A stretch of DNA of 34,907 bases from Candidatus Nitrosopumilus sp. (GCA_013694585.1 JACDCB010000022.1:1-34907), one strand, 5' to 3'; counted from the stretch's first letter, positions 1-8,962 are shown. Numbers and translations are program-made. Notes: generated from the letters alone by a model not told the origin.

Positions 1-744
1 CTGAGAAATTGCCATTAATTGACTGTTAATATTTTCTAATTTCTTTTCAAGCTCCCCGAGATCATGTTTTAGTTTTTCTATAACTTCTTGCGGCTTACCT
101 TTTAAGTGTGGAACAGCCTCCATATGCACATTATAAAGGTTAATAATAGAAGCCAATGCGTTTGAGGGATAACGGGGTAAAACAACTAAAACAAATTCAG
201 TAATTTTTTCGCCTTCTTTTGAGTACAATATTATATCTTGATTATTTGACTCAAGTTTTTTCTTGAATTCAGAATATTTTCCGCTAGCAATACGTCCAAA
301 GAATGAACGGGCAGATTTAAGATGCAAGATATCCAAATCTTCTGGAAAAAAGGAAAATTCCCCGACCAGCTTGATATTATTCTGTGCATTCCTTATTTCA
401 GTTAGTATATTTTCTTTCTCTCTTTCCAGTGAAGCTACATTTTTATCAATATCTAATCGTAACAACGCGTTATCCATTTCATCAATAGATGAAAATCTAA
501 TTTTTTCCCCCAAGGAAGTTGGAGGAAGGGTACTAAGCAAACCTCTGATTCGAATTAATTGATCAGCAATATGCCTGTGAGCCTCGCTTTCCTTCTCAGT
601 ACTCAAATAAGATGAGATTTCTTTAGAAATTTGTTCGATCTGAATCACGCTCATCTCCTGCAAAATTGACACAATCTGTTGTCTATATTTTTTCAATCCC
701 AAAACAGCTATCTTGGACATAGCTTCAGGTCTTAGTAATGTCAA
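1..744 (-). CDS. atpI: V/A-type ATP synthase subunit I (a-subunit), N-terminal part, cut by window edge
   Basis: Stator subunit I (a) of the archaeal rotary ATPase forms the ion half-channel against the K ring and carries the peripheral stalks. Only about 248 N-terminal residues lie in the window. They show the soluble N-terminal domain with long charged helices; the membrane half lies beyond base 1. The first ATG is at 720, but I choose TTG at 744: it gives MTLLRPEAMSKIAVLG, matching the family's usual RPE-x-M-x-K start, and has GGAG about 8 bases upstream. It follows atpH by 15 bp and is the last operon gene visible. Family assignment is good from order and N-terminus; the start is inferred. 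Confidence 0.85.
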   Translation of the reverse strand, partial: MTLLRPEAMSKIAVLGLKKYRQQIVSILQEMSVIQIEQISKEISSYLSTEKESEAHRHIADQLIRIRGLLSTLPPTSLGEKIRFSSIDEMDNALLRLDIDKNVASLEREKENILTEIRNAQNNIKLVGEFSFFPEDLDILHLKSARSFFGRIASGKYSEFKKKLESNNQDIILYSKEGEKITEFVLVVLPRYPSNALASIINLYNVHMEAVPHLKGKPQEVIEKLKHDLGELEKKLENINSQLMAISQ

Positions 745-759
745 GGCAAAGGCTCCGGA

Positions 760-1095
760 TTATTTAATTCCTGAAAGCAAAATTTCCAGTATTTCTTTCA
801 TCATCGTTTGATCAAACTGGAATGTAATACTCTTTGCTTTATTTTCAGCCTCAGAAATTATCATCTTTGCTTCTTCATTTGCTTTCATTCTGGATTTCTC
901 TATACTAGTTTCAACTAATAACCTTCCTTCATTTTCAGCGTTTGTAACTGAATTTTCCAAATCGGCCTCAAGGCTTTTAATCTGATTTTGAACCTCTTCT
1001 TTGCGCTCATCAATTTCCTTTTGGACTTGATCTTCAATCTGTTTAATTTTTACCAATGATTGAATATATTGCTCCTGATCTTGAATATTAGACAT
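760..1095 (-). CDS. atpH: V/A-type ATP synthase subunit H (peripheral stalk, G-like)
   Basis: This 111-residue, almost entirely charged helical protein is a peripheral-stalk coiled-coil subunit that pairs with subunit E to tie the catalytic head to subunit I. Glu/Lys/Gln-rich heptads run through residues 10-95, then a short hydrophobic tail (MMKEILEILLSGI). There is no membrane segment or signal. It starts 3 bp after the upstream micro-gene stop and ends 15 bp before atpI, so co-translation is likely. The identity comes from length, coiled-coil character and position before I, since H/G subunits diverge strongly in sequence. Confidence 0.8.
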   Translation of the reverse strand: MSNIQDQEQYIQSLVKIKQIEDQVQKEIDERKEEVQNQIKSLEADLENSVTNAENEGRLLVETSIEKSRMKANEEAKMIISEAENKAKSITFQFDQTMMKEILEILLSGIK

Positions 1096-1098
1096 TTT

Positions 1099-1254
1099 TT
1101 AGTTTACTCCAAATAAATATCGTACAATAAATATCAACAAAATAACTGTTGCAAGAATGTTTCCAATTTTTATAACCCTTGTAATTCGATAAAATTTTCT
1201 TTGTTTGTCATTTGAAAAACCTCTAAAATCATTACCTTTCATATCTTTATACAT
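1099..1254 (-). CDS. 51-residue single-pass membrane micro-protein inside the ATPase operon
   Basis: This short reading frame lies exactly between atpD and atpH. It starts at ATG 1254, overlapping the last 8 bases of atpD, or at ATG 1242 just after it, and stops 3 bases before atpH. The product has a basic N-terminal half (residues 15-29 rich in K and R) and one hydrophobic helix at about 28-47 (ILATVILLIFIV). The tight overlap on both sides argues for a real translated gene. I do not recognise a named family. Its position suggests a small accessory or assembly protein of the membrane sector, which is inference only. Confidence 0.6.
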   Translation of the reverse strand: MYKDMKGNDFRGFSNDKQRKFYRITRVIKIGNILATVILLIFIVRYLFGVN

Positions 1255-1912
1255 TTAACTCTGGTTCAACCCCTCTCAATTCTTGCATCTCTCTTTCACC
1301 CATCTTTCTTTTTACTGTTTTTAACATTATAAATGTGTCACGCTCTATTTCTTCTAATCTAAATGTAATAAATTTAACAGCATCCATTAGCCTCGGAATA
1401 AAAACGTTCTCTATGGCATTTGACTTCCGTTTTGTCCTTTCTATTTCATAAAGGAGTTTCCTTAACGCGGTTTCTTTCTCAGCTACATCCAAGACAATTT
1501 TGTGAATTCTATTGAAAGAACTAATTGCCTCATTAATTGAGGTGGGTAATTCCAACAAATATTCCTCATATACCTTATTTTGACCACCTTCAAGTCTAGG
1601 AATATGCACACCCATGATGCTTTTTGATTTGACATTGAGTTTACCCATCATTGGCAACTTCATTGATTCATTTTCTAATCTCATAGACCCTGCTAAAATT
1701 TCCGCCATCCTTATTGACTCGTATCCCTTGATAAGCTCGGTCTGCAAATTTTCTCGTAAAGCTGCAGCAGTTTTATTAGTATTAAAAAATTCTAATATAA
1801 GCGCTTGACGTTTTAATTTTAACAATTTTAGTCCCTTTTTTGCTATAAGGATTCTACGCTTTGTGCGTATGTACTCTAATCTTGTTGGCCTAATATCCGA
1901 AATAGAGGGCAT
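1247..1912 (-). CDS. atpD: V/A-type ATP synthase subunit D (central stalk)
   Basis: Subunit D is the coiled-coil rotor shaft that turns inside the A3B3 head and links through F and C to the membrane ring. The 221-residue product begins with the family's hallmark (IRPTR, then L-x-x-I/L-K-x-x-L repeats: RLEYIRTKRRILIAKKGLK). A long N-terminal helix (10-75), a variable middle and a second long helix (about 115-205) form the antiparallel coil. It starts 6 bp after the atpB stop, with GAGGAG inside the end of atpB as a likely ribosome site. Length is typical. Confidence 0.93.
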   Translation of the reverse strand: MPSISDIRPTRLEYIRTKRRILIAKKGLKLLKLKRQALILEFFNTNKTAAALRENLQTELIKGYESIRMAEILAGSMRLENESMKLPMMGKLNVKSKSIMGVHIPRLEGGQNKVYEEYLLELPTSINEAISSFNRIHKIVLDVAEKETALRKLLYEIERTKRKSNAIENVFIPRLMDAVKFITFRLEEIERDTFIMLKTVKRKMGEREMQELRGVEPELNV

Positions 1913-1918
1913 TTGTTT

Positions 1919-3328
1919 CTATTGCTCCTCTTTTTCTTCATCTTCTAGAACTAAGGATTTTTTCCTATATTTTGCAATAAATTCTGGTTTAATACGCTTC
2001 ATTTCAGATTCTGGAAGATCCGACAATAGTTCCCAACCGATAGAAAGTGTTTGTTCAATGGATCTATTTTCATCGATACCTTGATTAACGAACTTTCTCT
2101 CAAAATTATTAGCAATTGCCAGGAACTTTCTATCTATCTCACTTAATGCCTCCTCTCCAACGATTGCAGTGAGAGCCCGGGCATCCTTTCCTTGGGCATA
2201 TGCTGCGTACAACTGATCGGCTAGACTCCTGTGATCTTCTCGAGTTCTTCCGCTTCCTATTCCTTGGTTCATTAGCCGAGATAAGCTGGTAAGGACATCC
2301 ACTGGAGGTTGTATGTTTAACCTATGCAACTCTCTGCTCATAACTATTTGACCTTCCGTAATGTATCCAGTCAAGTCAGGAATTGGATGTGTAATATCAT
2401 CAGCAGGCATAGCCAAAATCGGAATTTGGGTTACTGAACCCTTTCTTCCTTTTATTTTTCCGGCCCTTTCGTAGATTGAAGCAAGATCAGTGTACATATA
2501 TCCAGGATAACCCCTTCTACCAGGAACTTCTTCCCTAGCCGCCGATATCTCTCTTAATGCTTCGCAATAGTTAGTCATGTCGGTCATGATCACAAGAACA
2601 TGCATTTCCCTTTCGTAAGCAAGAAATTCAGCGGTCGTCAATGCTAATCGAGGTGTAAGAATACGTTCCATAGAGGGGTCGGACGACAAATTAAGGAATA
2701 ATACACTCCTTCCCAAAGCACCGCTTTCCTCAAATTGCTTTATAAAAAAATTAGATTCCTCACTTGTGATTCCTATTGCAGCAAATACGACAGAGAAGGA
2801 TTCTGAAGAACCAAGAACCTTAGCCTGTCTAGCTATTTGGGAGGCTAGTAGATTATGAGGCAAGCCGGCACCTGAGAAAATTGGAAGCTTTTGACCTCTT
2901 ACAAGCGTGTTCATACCATCGATGTTAGACATGCCGGTTTGGATGAATTCAGAAGGTTCTTCTCTGGAATAAGGATTAATTCCTGAACCTACAAGATCAT
3001 ATCTTTCTTTAGAAATAATTTTTGGGCCATTGTCTCGAGGGTTACCTAAACCATCAAATGTCCTTCCTAACATTTCATCAGAAACAGAAATCATTGCAGT
3101 TTCGCCTGTAAACCTAGTAGACGTATTTTCAGTTCCCAGTCCATAGGTTTGGCCAAATACCTGGACAACTGCTAGTCCTTCCCTTGTATCCAATACTTGT
3201 CCCAAGCGCCTCTCTCCGTTGACTAATTTTATCTCAACCATTTCACCATATGCAGCATCCTTGACTCCCTCGATAAATATCAAAGGACCAGCTATCTTTG
3301 AGAGATGCTTATAAGCTATATTAGACAT
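1919..3328 (-). CDS. atpB: V/A-type ATP synthase regulatory subunit B
   Basis: This is the non-catalytic nucleotide-site subunit of the A3B3 hexamer. The 469-residue length is typical. The N-terminal beta barrel covers about 1-75. The region equivalent to the P-loop (residues 152-159, SGAGLPHN) lacks GKT, as expected for B rather than A. The conserved segments [21 protein letters not shown] and [27 protein letters not shown] (here cited by position, about 295-340) are the classic B signature. Its ATG lies one base after the atpA stop, so translation is coupled. Confidence 0.97.
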   Translation of the reverse strand: MSNIAYKHLSKIAGPLIFIEGVKDAAYGEMVEIKLVNGERRLGQVLDTREGLAVVQVFGQTYGLGTENTSTRFTGETAMISVSDEMLGRTFDGLGNPRDNGPKIISKERYDLVGSGINPYSREEPSEFIQTGMSNIDGMNTLVRGQKLPIFSGAGLPHNLLASQIARQAKVLGSSESFSVVFAAIGITSEESNFFIKQFEESGALGRSVLFLNLSSDPSMERILTPRLALTTAEFLAYEREMHVLVIMTDMTNYCEALREISAAREEVPGRRGYPGYMYTDLASIYERAGKIKGRKGSVTQIPILAMPADDITHPIPDLTGYITEGQIVMSRELHRLNIQPPVDVLTSLSRLMNQGIGSGRTREDHRSLADQLYAAYAQGKDARALTAIVGEEALSEIDRKFLAIANNFERKFVNQGIDENRSIEQTLSIGWELLSDLPESEMKRIKPEFIAKYRKKSLVLEDEEKEEQ

Positions 3329-3329
3329 T

Positions 3330-5096
3330 TTAACGAGAAACCTCCATTAACAACTCTTTAAACTGGTTATTCATATTTATTTTAATTTCCTCGACTTTTT
3401 GTTCAACCTGGTCCTCCTTGGTCCATTTTATCATCGATAATTCTTTTCGTGCCCCGATGGAACTTATTTTCGTGGATGTTACGCCCTTCTTTATAGCATC
3501 TGCTTCCAATCGGCCAAATTCTAAAATAGTTGCCAACATCAAAAACTGTTTCTTTATTGAGGTATATGTATCAACCTCATCGTATGCACTTTGCTGTAAG
3601 TAATCTTCTCTAATAGAACGAGCTGTATCCAAAATCCCTTTTTCAGGTTCAGGGAGAGCATCATATCCTATTAGCTGAACTATTTCCTGCAACTCCGATT
3701 CTCTCTGCAGAATTCCTAGTGCCTCCTTCCTCAATGTAGTCCATTGCGGTGAAATATTATGCTTGTACCATTCATCCATATCGTCGGCGTACAACGAGTA
3801 ACTTGTCAACCAATTTATTGATGGAAAGTGCCTTCTTGATGCCAAATTAGCGTCTAACCCCCAGAACACACGTGTAACCCTCAAGGTATTTTGGGAAACA
3901 GGTTCGGAAAAATCTCCACCAGGCGGTGAAACGGCTCCTACTAATGTCAATGATCCTACCCTTTTTTCTGGTGAAATCACAATTGCTTTTCCACCCCTTT
4001 CATAAAATTCAGCCAGGCGTCTGCCCAGATAAGCAGGATACCCTTCTTCGCCTGGCATTTCCTCAAGTCTACCCGAAATCTCTCTCAGTGCTTCAGCCCA
4101 TCTGGAAGTACTGTCGGCCATCAATGCGACATCGTATCCCATGTCTCGGTAATATTCACCCATGGTTATACCCGTGTAGATACTTGCTTCACGTGCAGCT
4201 ACCGGCATATTAGAGGTATTGGCAACCAAAATTGTTCTCTCCATTAGAGGCCTCTTTGATTTTGGGTCTTCTAGCTCAGGGAAAGTAGTAAGTATCTCAG
4301 TCATTTCATTCCCTCGTTCTCCGCAACCAATGTAAACAATAACACTGCTATCAGCCCATTTTGCAAGTTGCTGTTGGGTTACTGTTTTTCCACTGCCGAA
4401 CGGGCCCGGTATTGCAGCGGTTCCTCCCTTAGCAACAGGGAAGAAGGTATCCAATACCCGTTGTCCTGTAAGTAAGGGCGATTCGGGTGGCAACTTTTTA
4501 AAGACGGGTCTAGGTGTTCTTACCATCCACCAGCTAGACATTCCAACAATTGATTTCCCGTTTGTTGTTTTTATTTCAGCTACGTTCTCATTTACAGTAT
4601 ATTTACCCTCACTTATTTCAGATAGTTTGCCGTTAATTCCAAAAGGCACCATTATTTTATGACTAATGAGCGGGGTTTCCTGAACCTCACCCAATATTTC
4701 ACCTTCTTGAACTTCATCATTTTTATTTTTTCTAGGAATGAATTCCCATTTCTTGTGTTGATCTAACGCTGGAATTGTGACACCTCTCCCTATAAAATCT
4801 CCACTCTTTTCTCTTAAAACATCTAAAGGGCGCTGAATCCCGTCATAAATAGATTTTAGTAAACCTGGTCCTAATTGCATGGACAAAGGTCTCTTAGTAT
4901 TAATTATTTTTTCACCAGGCCTTAACCCTGTGGTATCTTCATAAACCTGAATAGTGGCCTTATTTCCTTCCAAACGAATAATCTCCCCTAATAATCCTAA
5001 TTCTCCAATACGTACAACATGATACATTTCTGCATCCTCTACATCAGTAGCCACAACTACTGATCCTGAAATACGTGATACTATTGAACTTGACAT
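3330..5096 (-). CDS. atpA: V/A-type ATP synthase catalytic subunit A
   Basis: Catalytic subunit of the rotary ATPase, binding and interconverting ATP and ADP + phosphate. The 588-residue product has the N-terminal barrel (1-70), the A-subunit bulge insertion (about 110-195), Walker A GPFGSGKT at 231-238, GERGNE at 259-264 with the catalytic glutamate region, and the [27 protein letters not shown] motif region near 335-360. There is no intein, although archaeal A subunits often carry one near the P-loop. The gap to atpF upstream is 22 bp and to atpB downstream 1 bp. GPFGSGKT is the archaeal form; eukaryotic subunits have GAFGCGKT. Confidence 0.98.
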   Translation of the reverse strand: MSSSIVSRISGSVVVATDVEDAEMYHVVRIGELGLLGEIIRLEGNKATIQVYEDTTGLRPGEKIINTKRPLSMQLGPGLLKSIYDGIQRPLDVLREKSGDFIGRGVTIPALDQHKKWEFIPRKNKNDEVQEGEILGEVQETPLISHKIMVPFGINGKLSEISEGKYTVNENVAEIKTTNGKSIVGMSSWWMVRTPRPVFKKLPPESPLLTGQRVLDTFFPVAKGGTAAIPGPFGSGKTVTQQQLAKWADSSVIVYIGCGERGNEMTEILTTFPELEDPKSKRPLMERTILVANTSNMPVAAREASIYTGITMGEYYRDMGYDVALMADSTSRWAEALREISGRLEEMPGEEGYPAYLGRRLAEFYERGGKAIVISPEKRVGSLTLVGAVSPPGGDFSEPVSQNTLRVTRVFWGLDANLASRRHFPSINWLTSYSLYADDMDEWYKHNISPQWTTLRKEALGILQRESELQEIVQLIGYDALPEPEKGILDTARSIREDYLQQSAYDEVDTYTSIKKQFLMLATILEFGRLEADAIKKGVTSTKISSIGARKELSMIKWTKEDQVEQKVEEIKINMNNQFKELLMEVSR

Positions 5097-5118
5097 ATTT
5101 CCCTATCTTTCACTCTTA

Positions 5119-5460
5119 TTATCCGGTTTTAATACTTATCCCAAGTACTCGTTTTGCCAGAGCCGCAATAGACTCCTCATGAATAGTGCCCTGCAAGGCA
5201 GGCATAAAAATAACCAATGGATCTATGGATGATTCAATTTTTGATCTCGTCAATTGAGACAGCGAATCTTGAACGAATTGACTTGCTACTATGAGATTAT
5301 ATTTGTGAGAGGAAAAAAGATTTTCCATTTTTTTCACTGCTTCATTTTTGTCGGTAACGGTAAAGGTATCTTCAACACCCAATAACCTATAACCCATAAC
5401 TATTTCTCTTTCGCCAATTACTGCAATAGATTTAATATTTTCTTTTTTCTTACTTGACAT
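5119..5460 (-). CDS. atpF: V/A-type ATP synthase subunit F (central stalk)
   Basis: Small central-stalk subunit that binds D and modulates rotation. The 113-residue product has the CheY-like fold start IAVIGEREIVMGYRLLGV (residues 12-29), the standard F signature, then a central DKNEAVKKMENL helix and a hydrophobic segment LVIFMPAL. It starts 9 bp after the atpC stop and is followed by atpA. The extra lysine-rich lead (MSSKKKEN) precedes the conserved core. Length and position fit the family. Confidence 0.9.
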   Translation of the reverse strand: MSSKKKENIKSIAVIGEREIVMGYRLLGVEDTFTVTDKNEAVKKMENLFSSHKYNLIVASQFVQDSLSQLTRSKIESSIDPLVIFMPALQGTIHEESIAALAKRVLGISIKTG

Positions 5461-5469
5461 CTTAGTTTC

Positions 5470-6537
5470 CTACTCCAAAACCAACAAAGAATTAATACGC
5501 TCTGGGGTTAAATTATATCGCTTACCGTACGCAATCCTTTTGATATTGTCCCATTCAAATTCTGCACTTATAATAAAGTAAAAAATTGTACCAATCGACA
5601 ACGCTATATTCTTTAGTTTTCTTACATAATGATTGTTTATGTATTTATCCATAGCAACTTCAAAATCAATAAGGTTATGTGTTTTCAAATAATTATCTAA
5701 AAGATCACCAAATTTTATGTGTTCGGTAATCCTGTTTACAAAATCTTCAATGCTGTTTGATGTAAAAATTTCCAATAATTTTTCAATCGGAACTTTTCCC
5801 TCTTCTATAAGATGTTTCTTGACAAGATCTCTATCAAGATTTGATTCTTTTCCCTTTAGCAGGGTTAATATATTTTTTTTATCAATTTGAGTGCGAAACA
5901 GATCTCTCGCTATTCCTTCGTCGCCTTGGAAAAATTTGATACTTTCTAACAGATTTATGTAATAGAAAGACAAGAGTTCAGTCATCATTGGACTTATATC
6001 AGATGTCTTTTGATATGTATCTAGATTCTGTATCAAGATAGTTCCATACTTGTACTTTACTAGTTGATTAACAACGCCTTCTACTGTTGGCTGAGCTAGT
6101 ATTATCTTCATCTCGTCATGTGGAATATTACCTGCCGTGATTCCTGCCGGAAAATTTCGACTAGATACCAAGAATGGTTCTGTTTCTGTAATAGTGCGGC
6201 CTATGACTTTAGATGACAGAATTAGTTCAATATTGTGTATATCCCATTTAGAAAAATAAGCTCGGATTGCTTGCCTCCCACTAAATGGAGTAGCTTCAAG
6301 TGCAATCTTGTTGACCTCGACTAAATGCCGATTAATAGCAACTTCCAATAATTCGGGCGGGGAATAAAGAGCAGCAGCCCGGTCAATTTCAGGTCCATAC
6401 CATGTTGATTCCAACTTTCTTGCGACCTCGTTAACGTCCTCTGCTTTAACTAGACTTTGAATAAACTCGTGCGAAAGGAAATTGGTTGATATTGCCTGCA
6501 ATCTTCCAAAAGCAGAAGAATACGATGATGTGGTCAT
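5470..6537 (-). CDS. atpC: V/A-type ATP synthase subunit C (d-like, rotor cap)
   Basis: Subunit C caps the K ring and links it to the D/F shaft. The 355-residue product is all-helical with three repeated helical units, typical of C/d subunits, for example ALEATPFSGRQAIRAYFSKW (about 77-98), the YYINLLESIKFFQGDEGIARDLFRTQIDKKNI region near 190-220 (cited by position), and the C-terminal RIAYGKRYNLTPERI. The ATG lies one base after the atpE stop. There is no predicted membrane segment. Confidence 0.92.
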   Translation of the reverse strand: MTTSSYSSAFGRLQAISTNFLSHEFIQSLVKAEDVNEVARKLESTWYGPEIDRAAALYSPPELLEVAINRHLVEVNKIALEATPFSGRQAIRAYFSKWDIHNIELILSSKVIGRTITETEPFLVSSRNFPAGITAGNIPHDEMKIILAQPTVEGVVNQLVKYKYGTILIQNLDTYQKTSDISPMMTELLSFYYINLLESIKFFQGDEGIARDLFRTQIDKKNILTLLKGKESNLDRDLVKKHLIEEGKVPIEKLLEIFTSNSIEDFVNRITEHIKFGDLLDNYLKTHNLIDFEVAMDKYINNHYVRKLKNIALSIGTIFYFIISAEFEWDNIKRIAYGKRYNLTPERINSLLVLE

Positions 6538-6538
6538 T

Positions 6539-7102
6539 TTATTTAATCATTTTTTCATAGAGGAAATTCTTAATTTCGTCTTCATGATTCTCCAACAACT
6601 CCTCAAATGTAAGATCGATTTCTCTACTCTGTGATTTATCTACCGCCACAATTCCCCCCATACTAGAGATATTAGATCCTATTGTAACCTTCATTTCCTT
6701 TAAGTACGGAATATCAGCCTCCCTACATTTTATGATAATGTCATCACCTAGGTGTCTCTTTGAGTAAAGGACCATTTTTTCCAAGGTCTTTTTGTAATCG
6801 GCCTTTTTAGTATAATTCTTCAATTCACGCTTTATAGCCTCCAATGCAGTACTCATGTTTGTATTGATTGCATCAAAAAGAATTTTCTTTGCTTCCAATC
6901 GTGCACTTTCGGTGATTCTTGCAAACTCTCTCTGAGCTTTGTTCTCAGCTTCATTTTCATACTTTTCTTTAATTTCTCTTAGTTTTTCGTCTTTTATTTG
7001 GGCTATTCTATTTTTTTTTTCATCCAATAAAGAATTAAGGATAGCTAATTCTTTCTTTTTTCTATCCTGTATTTCTTCTTCAAATGTATTGAGCGCAGAC
7101 AT
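6539..7102 (-). CDS. atpE: V/A-type ATP synthase subunit E (peripheral stalk)
   Basis: Peripheral-stalk subunit that pairs with H and attaches to the top of the A/B head. The 187-residue product has a long charged N-terminal coiled coil (about 5-75, rich in K and E) followed by a globular alpha/beta domain (about 95-185) containing the family-typical GGIVAVDKSQSREIDLTFEE stretch (here 148-167). It begins 15 bp after atpK and ends 1 bp before atpC. Length is typical. Confidence 0.9.
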   Translation of the reverse strand: MSALNTFEEEIQDRKKKELAILNSLLDEKKNRIAQIKDEKLREIKEKYENEAENKAQREFARITESARLEAKKILFDAINTNMSTALEAIKRELKNYTKKADYKKTLEKMVLYSKRHLGDDIIIKCREADIPYLKEMKVTIGSNISSMGGIVAVDKSQSREIDLTFEELLENHEDEIKNFLYEKMIK

Positions 7103-7117
7103 TTGATTTTTCTTATC

Positions 7118-7459
7118 TTATAGTATTCCTAGTAATAGGATAATACCAAGGACGAAACCAATGATCCAAAGAGTTTCAGGGATGACAAAGAAGAACAGAA
7201 CCTGACCAAATTTTTCTGGTTTTTCTGCAATTATACCCATACCCGCTGCACCTATTCCCTGTTGAGCATTTCCAGTACCAATCAACCCTCCTGCTATAGC
7301 GATTGCAGCAGCAACAGCTAGTAGTGATTTATTTAAACCGGCATCCCCAGTCGCGCTTTCTTGTGCAAAAGCTTGAGGTGTCAAGAGCGTAAAAGCCAAC
7401 AATGCAGCGCCTGCTATTACAGGTATCATAAACAACTTTGAATAACGAGATTGTTTCAT
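7118..7459 (-). CDS. atpK: V/A-type ATP synthase subunit K (c-ring proteolipid)
   Basis: Ion-carrying rotor subunit. The 113 residues contain a signal-like N-terminus (hydrophobic 9-26, probable cleavage after AFA at about 32) and one hairpin of two helices (about 45-75 and 86-112). The carboxylate is Glu95 in the VIPETLW motif. Gln67 and Thr96 are present in helix positions used by many sodium sites, but a Tyr common a few residues after the Glu is replaced by Ile100. Ion choice is therefore unclear. It is the first gene of the operon, with a possible TATA element 26-33 bp upstream. A two-helix proteolipid fits archaeal rather than eukaryotic K. Confidence 0.93.
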   Translation of the reverse strand: MKQSRYSKLFMIPVIAGAALLAFTLLTPQAFAQESATGDAGLNKSLLAVAAAIAIAGGLIGTGNAQQGIGAAGMGIIAEKPEKFGQVLFFFVIPETLWIIGFVLGIILLLGIL

Positions 7460-7484
7460 TAATAATTAAAGACCTGCAGTGGCA

Positions 7485-7492
7485 TATTAATA
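7485..7492 (-). promoter_or_regulatory. Possible TATA box of the ATPase operon
   Basis: Reading the minus strand, TATTAATA is centred about 29 bp upstream of the atpK ATG. This is close to the spacing seen before several other genes here, so atpK may be leaderless or nearly so. The surrounding DNA is very AT-rich, so this is tentative. Confidence 0.35.
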
Positions 7493-7682
7493 GGTTTTTT
7501 TAAAATAATCCCAAATTCTTTGATTTCTGTTGGATTCTATAATTATACACACTTAACTTTAGAAATTTATCAATTTAATGGTGATAATATTTAGTTTGAA
7601 GTGAAACTAAAATGGAAGTAAACTTCTGTCTTTACAAAAGGAGGTGAGGCAAAGTAATAATTTAGCTTGACGATATTAATTT

Positions 7683-7703
7683 CCAGGTATTACTAATACT
7701 AGG
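7683..7703. promoter_or_regulatory. 21-bp near-palindrome in the divergent ATPase/methyltransferase region
   Basis: A perfect GTATTA-C-TAATAC core is flanked by CC on the left and GG on the right (17 of 21 positions symmetric). It lies in the 373-bp gap between the divergent atpK and methyltransferase genes, about 130 bp before the latter. The form is that of a dimeric regulator operator, but no binding protein can be named. The rest of the gap (7460-7832) holds no gene I can support. Confidence 0.3.
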
Positions 7704-7793
7704 AATTATATGAAAAGGCGTTAGTAAAGAAATATTTTGAAATGGGCGGTAGGCAAATAAATGCTAGATAAATTGATTTGTGTATAATAATCT

Positions 7794-7801
7794 TTTATAA
7801 A
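7794..7801 (+). promoter_or_regulatory. TATA box of the methyltransferase gene
   Basis: TTTATAAA matches the archaeal TATA consensus exactly. It is centred about 35 bp before the TTG at 7833, predicting a transcript start near 7824 and a very short leader. Confidence 0.5.
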
Positions 7802-7832
7802 TAACATTACTTGATAATTTATAGAAACTATC

Positions 7833-8750
7833 TTGTTAAGAAGTATCCTCGGGCTAATCATTCTCTCAATTATTAGACGGAATGAACACGACATTGTAAA
7901 TGTATATGATACATTCTCAAACCTCATGAGAATAGCTACGGGAGGGAAGTTGCTAAATTTTGGATACTGGACAAAGGATATTACCAACCCTCTGCAAGCG
8001 CAGATACAACTTACAAAATTATTTGGAGTGTACGGTTCCTTTGATACCGCTCAAACAATATTAGATGTAGGAAGTGGTTTCTCCATTCCGGCATTACATT
8101 GGATTCATAGTTACTCTAATCTCAAAATATATTGCTTAAACATTAGTCTCAAACAACTAAAGAGCGCAAATTCTGACATACTTAGAAATCAACCTTCTGA
8201 AAGTGTCAACTTAAACTTAAACTCGATTCCAAATATTTACAATAGAATATTTCACATAAATTCGACTTCAACATCAATGCCGTTTAGAAACGAGAGTGTG
8301 GAAAGGATAGCGGCATTTGAATCAGCACAGCATTTTAAGCCGATGGCTCAATTTATACATGAATCAAACCGCATCCTCAAGAATTCAGGACAGCTTATAA
8401 TGGCTATGCCAGTTATGACAAACGATTCAGATTTAATGCCTTTTTCCAAAAGTTACAACCTCGGGATACTTGCAGTAACGTGGGCCTCGGAACATTACAG
8501 CGTTAGAATGTTAGAATCATTGTTACTTAAGGATGGCTTTGAATTATCAAAAGTAGAGTACATCGGGGAGAATATCTATGGACCACTGGCCGAATTCTAT
8601 ATTCAAAATCGCGATAAGTTGAGGTCCGAAATAACTAAAGAGTACCCCAAGTTCCTTGAGATAATTCTTTACAAATCAATGGTAAAGATGAAGGTGGCAT
8701 TTGATAGAAATTTTATTGATTATGTTTTAATAAAGGCTATAAAGCGATAA
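7833..8750 (+). CDS. Class I SAM-dependent methyltransferase (small-molecule/lipid type)
   Basis: The 305-residue product has a Rossmann methyltransferase core. Motif I is ILDVGSGFS (residues 76-84); an acidic/hydrophobic second strand follows (LKIYCLNISLKQL). MPFRNESVERIAAFESAQHF (133-152 region) is the post-motif segment seen in UbiE, sterol and tocopherol methyltransferases, and LKNSGQLIMAMP is motif III-like. The NFGYW lead before motif I is common in small-molecule enzymes. The substrate is unknown. The start is TTG 7833, supported only by the upstream TATA box. It stands alone, divergent from the ATPase operon. Confidence 0.8.
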   Translation: MLRSILGLIILSIIRRNEHDIVNVYDTFSNLMRIATGGKLLNFGYWTKDITNPLQAQIQLTKLFGVYGSFDTAQTILDVGSGFSIPALHWIHSYSNLKIYCLNISLKQLKSANSDILRNQPSESVNLNLNSIPNIYNRIFHINSTSTSMPFRNESVERIAAFESAQHFKPMAQFIHESNRILKNSGQLIMAMPVMTNDSDLMPFSKSYNLGILAVTWASEHYSVRMLESLLLKDGFELSKVEYIGENIYGPLAEFYIQNRDKLRSEITKEYPKFLEIILYKSMVKMKVAFDRNFIDYVLIKAIKR

Positions 8751-8806
8751 GTAATTTCAAACGAAATCGAAATATAACCCTAAATATTAATATCGAAACG
8801 AAAGCC

Positions 8807-8962
8807 ATGGAAAAATTGAGTCAAAATTGCGAAATTGCCGTTCAAAAATCAATCAATAATCCTGAGTTAGCAGGTACTCCCTGAGGTATCAGTGCGTTTA
8901 TTGAAAGAAAGTATGGCAGGCATAAGACGAATATGCAAATTAGTACCAAGTTCCGACCTTAA
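8807..8962 (+). pseudogene. Possible remnant of an enoyl-CoA hydratase (crotonase) C-terminus
   Basis: From ATG 8807 a frame reads 25 codons, meets TGA at 8882-8884, and continues to TAA at 8960. The residues after the stop (GISAFIERKYGRHK) resemble the EGISAFxEKRxP tail of crotonases. The TGA sits where that tail has Glu and is one substitution from GAA. This looks like a decayed tail left from a lost gene, but the match is short and could be chance. It accounts for most of the 8751-9056 gap; nothing else is supported there. Confidence 0.3.

Noticed and set aside
263-562. 99-codon plus-strand frame opposite atpI
   Set aside because: It lies wholly antisense to the coding sequence of ATPase subunit I and has a composition expected from a shadow frame.
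7640-7647. GGAGGTGA, a perfect Shine-Dalgarno-like string
   Set aside because: No start codon with more than a few codons of open frame follows within 20 bases, so it is probably chance or a relic.
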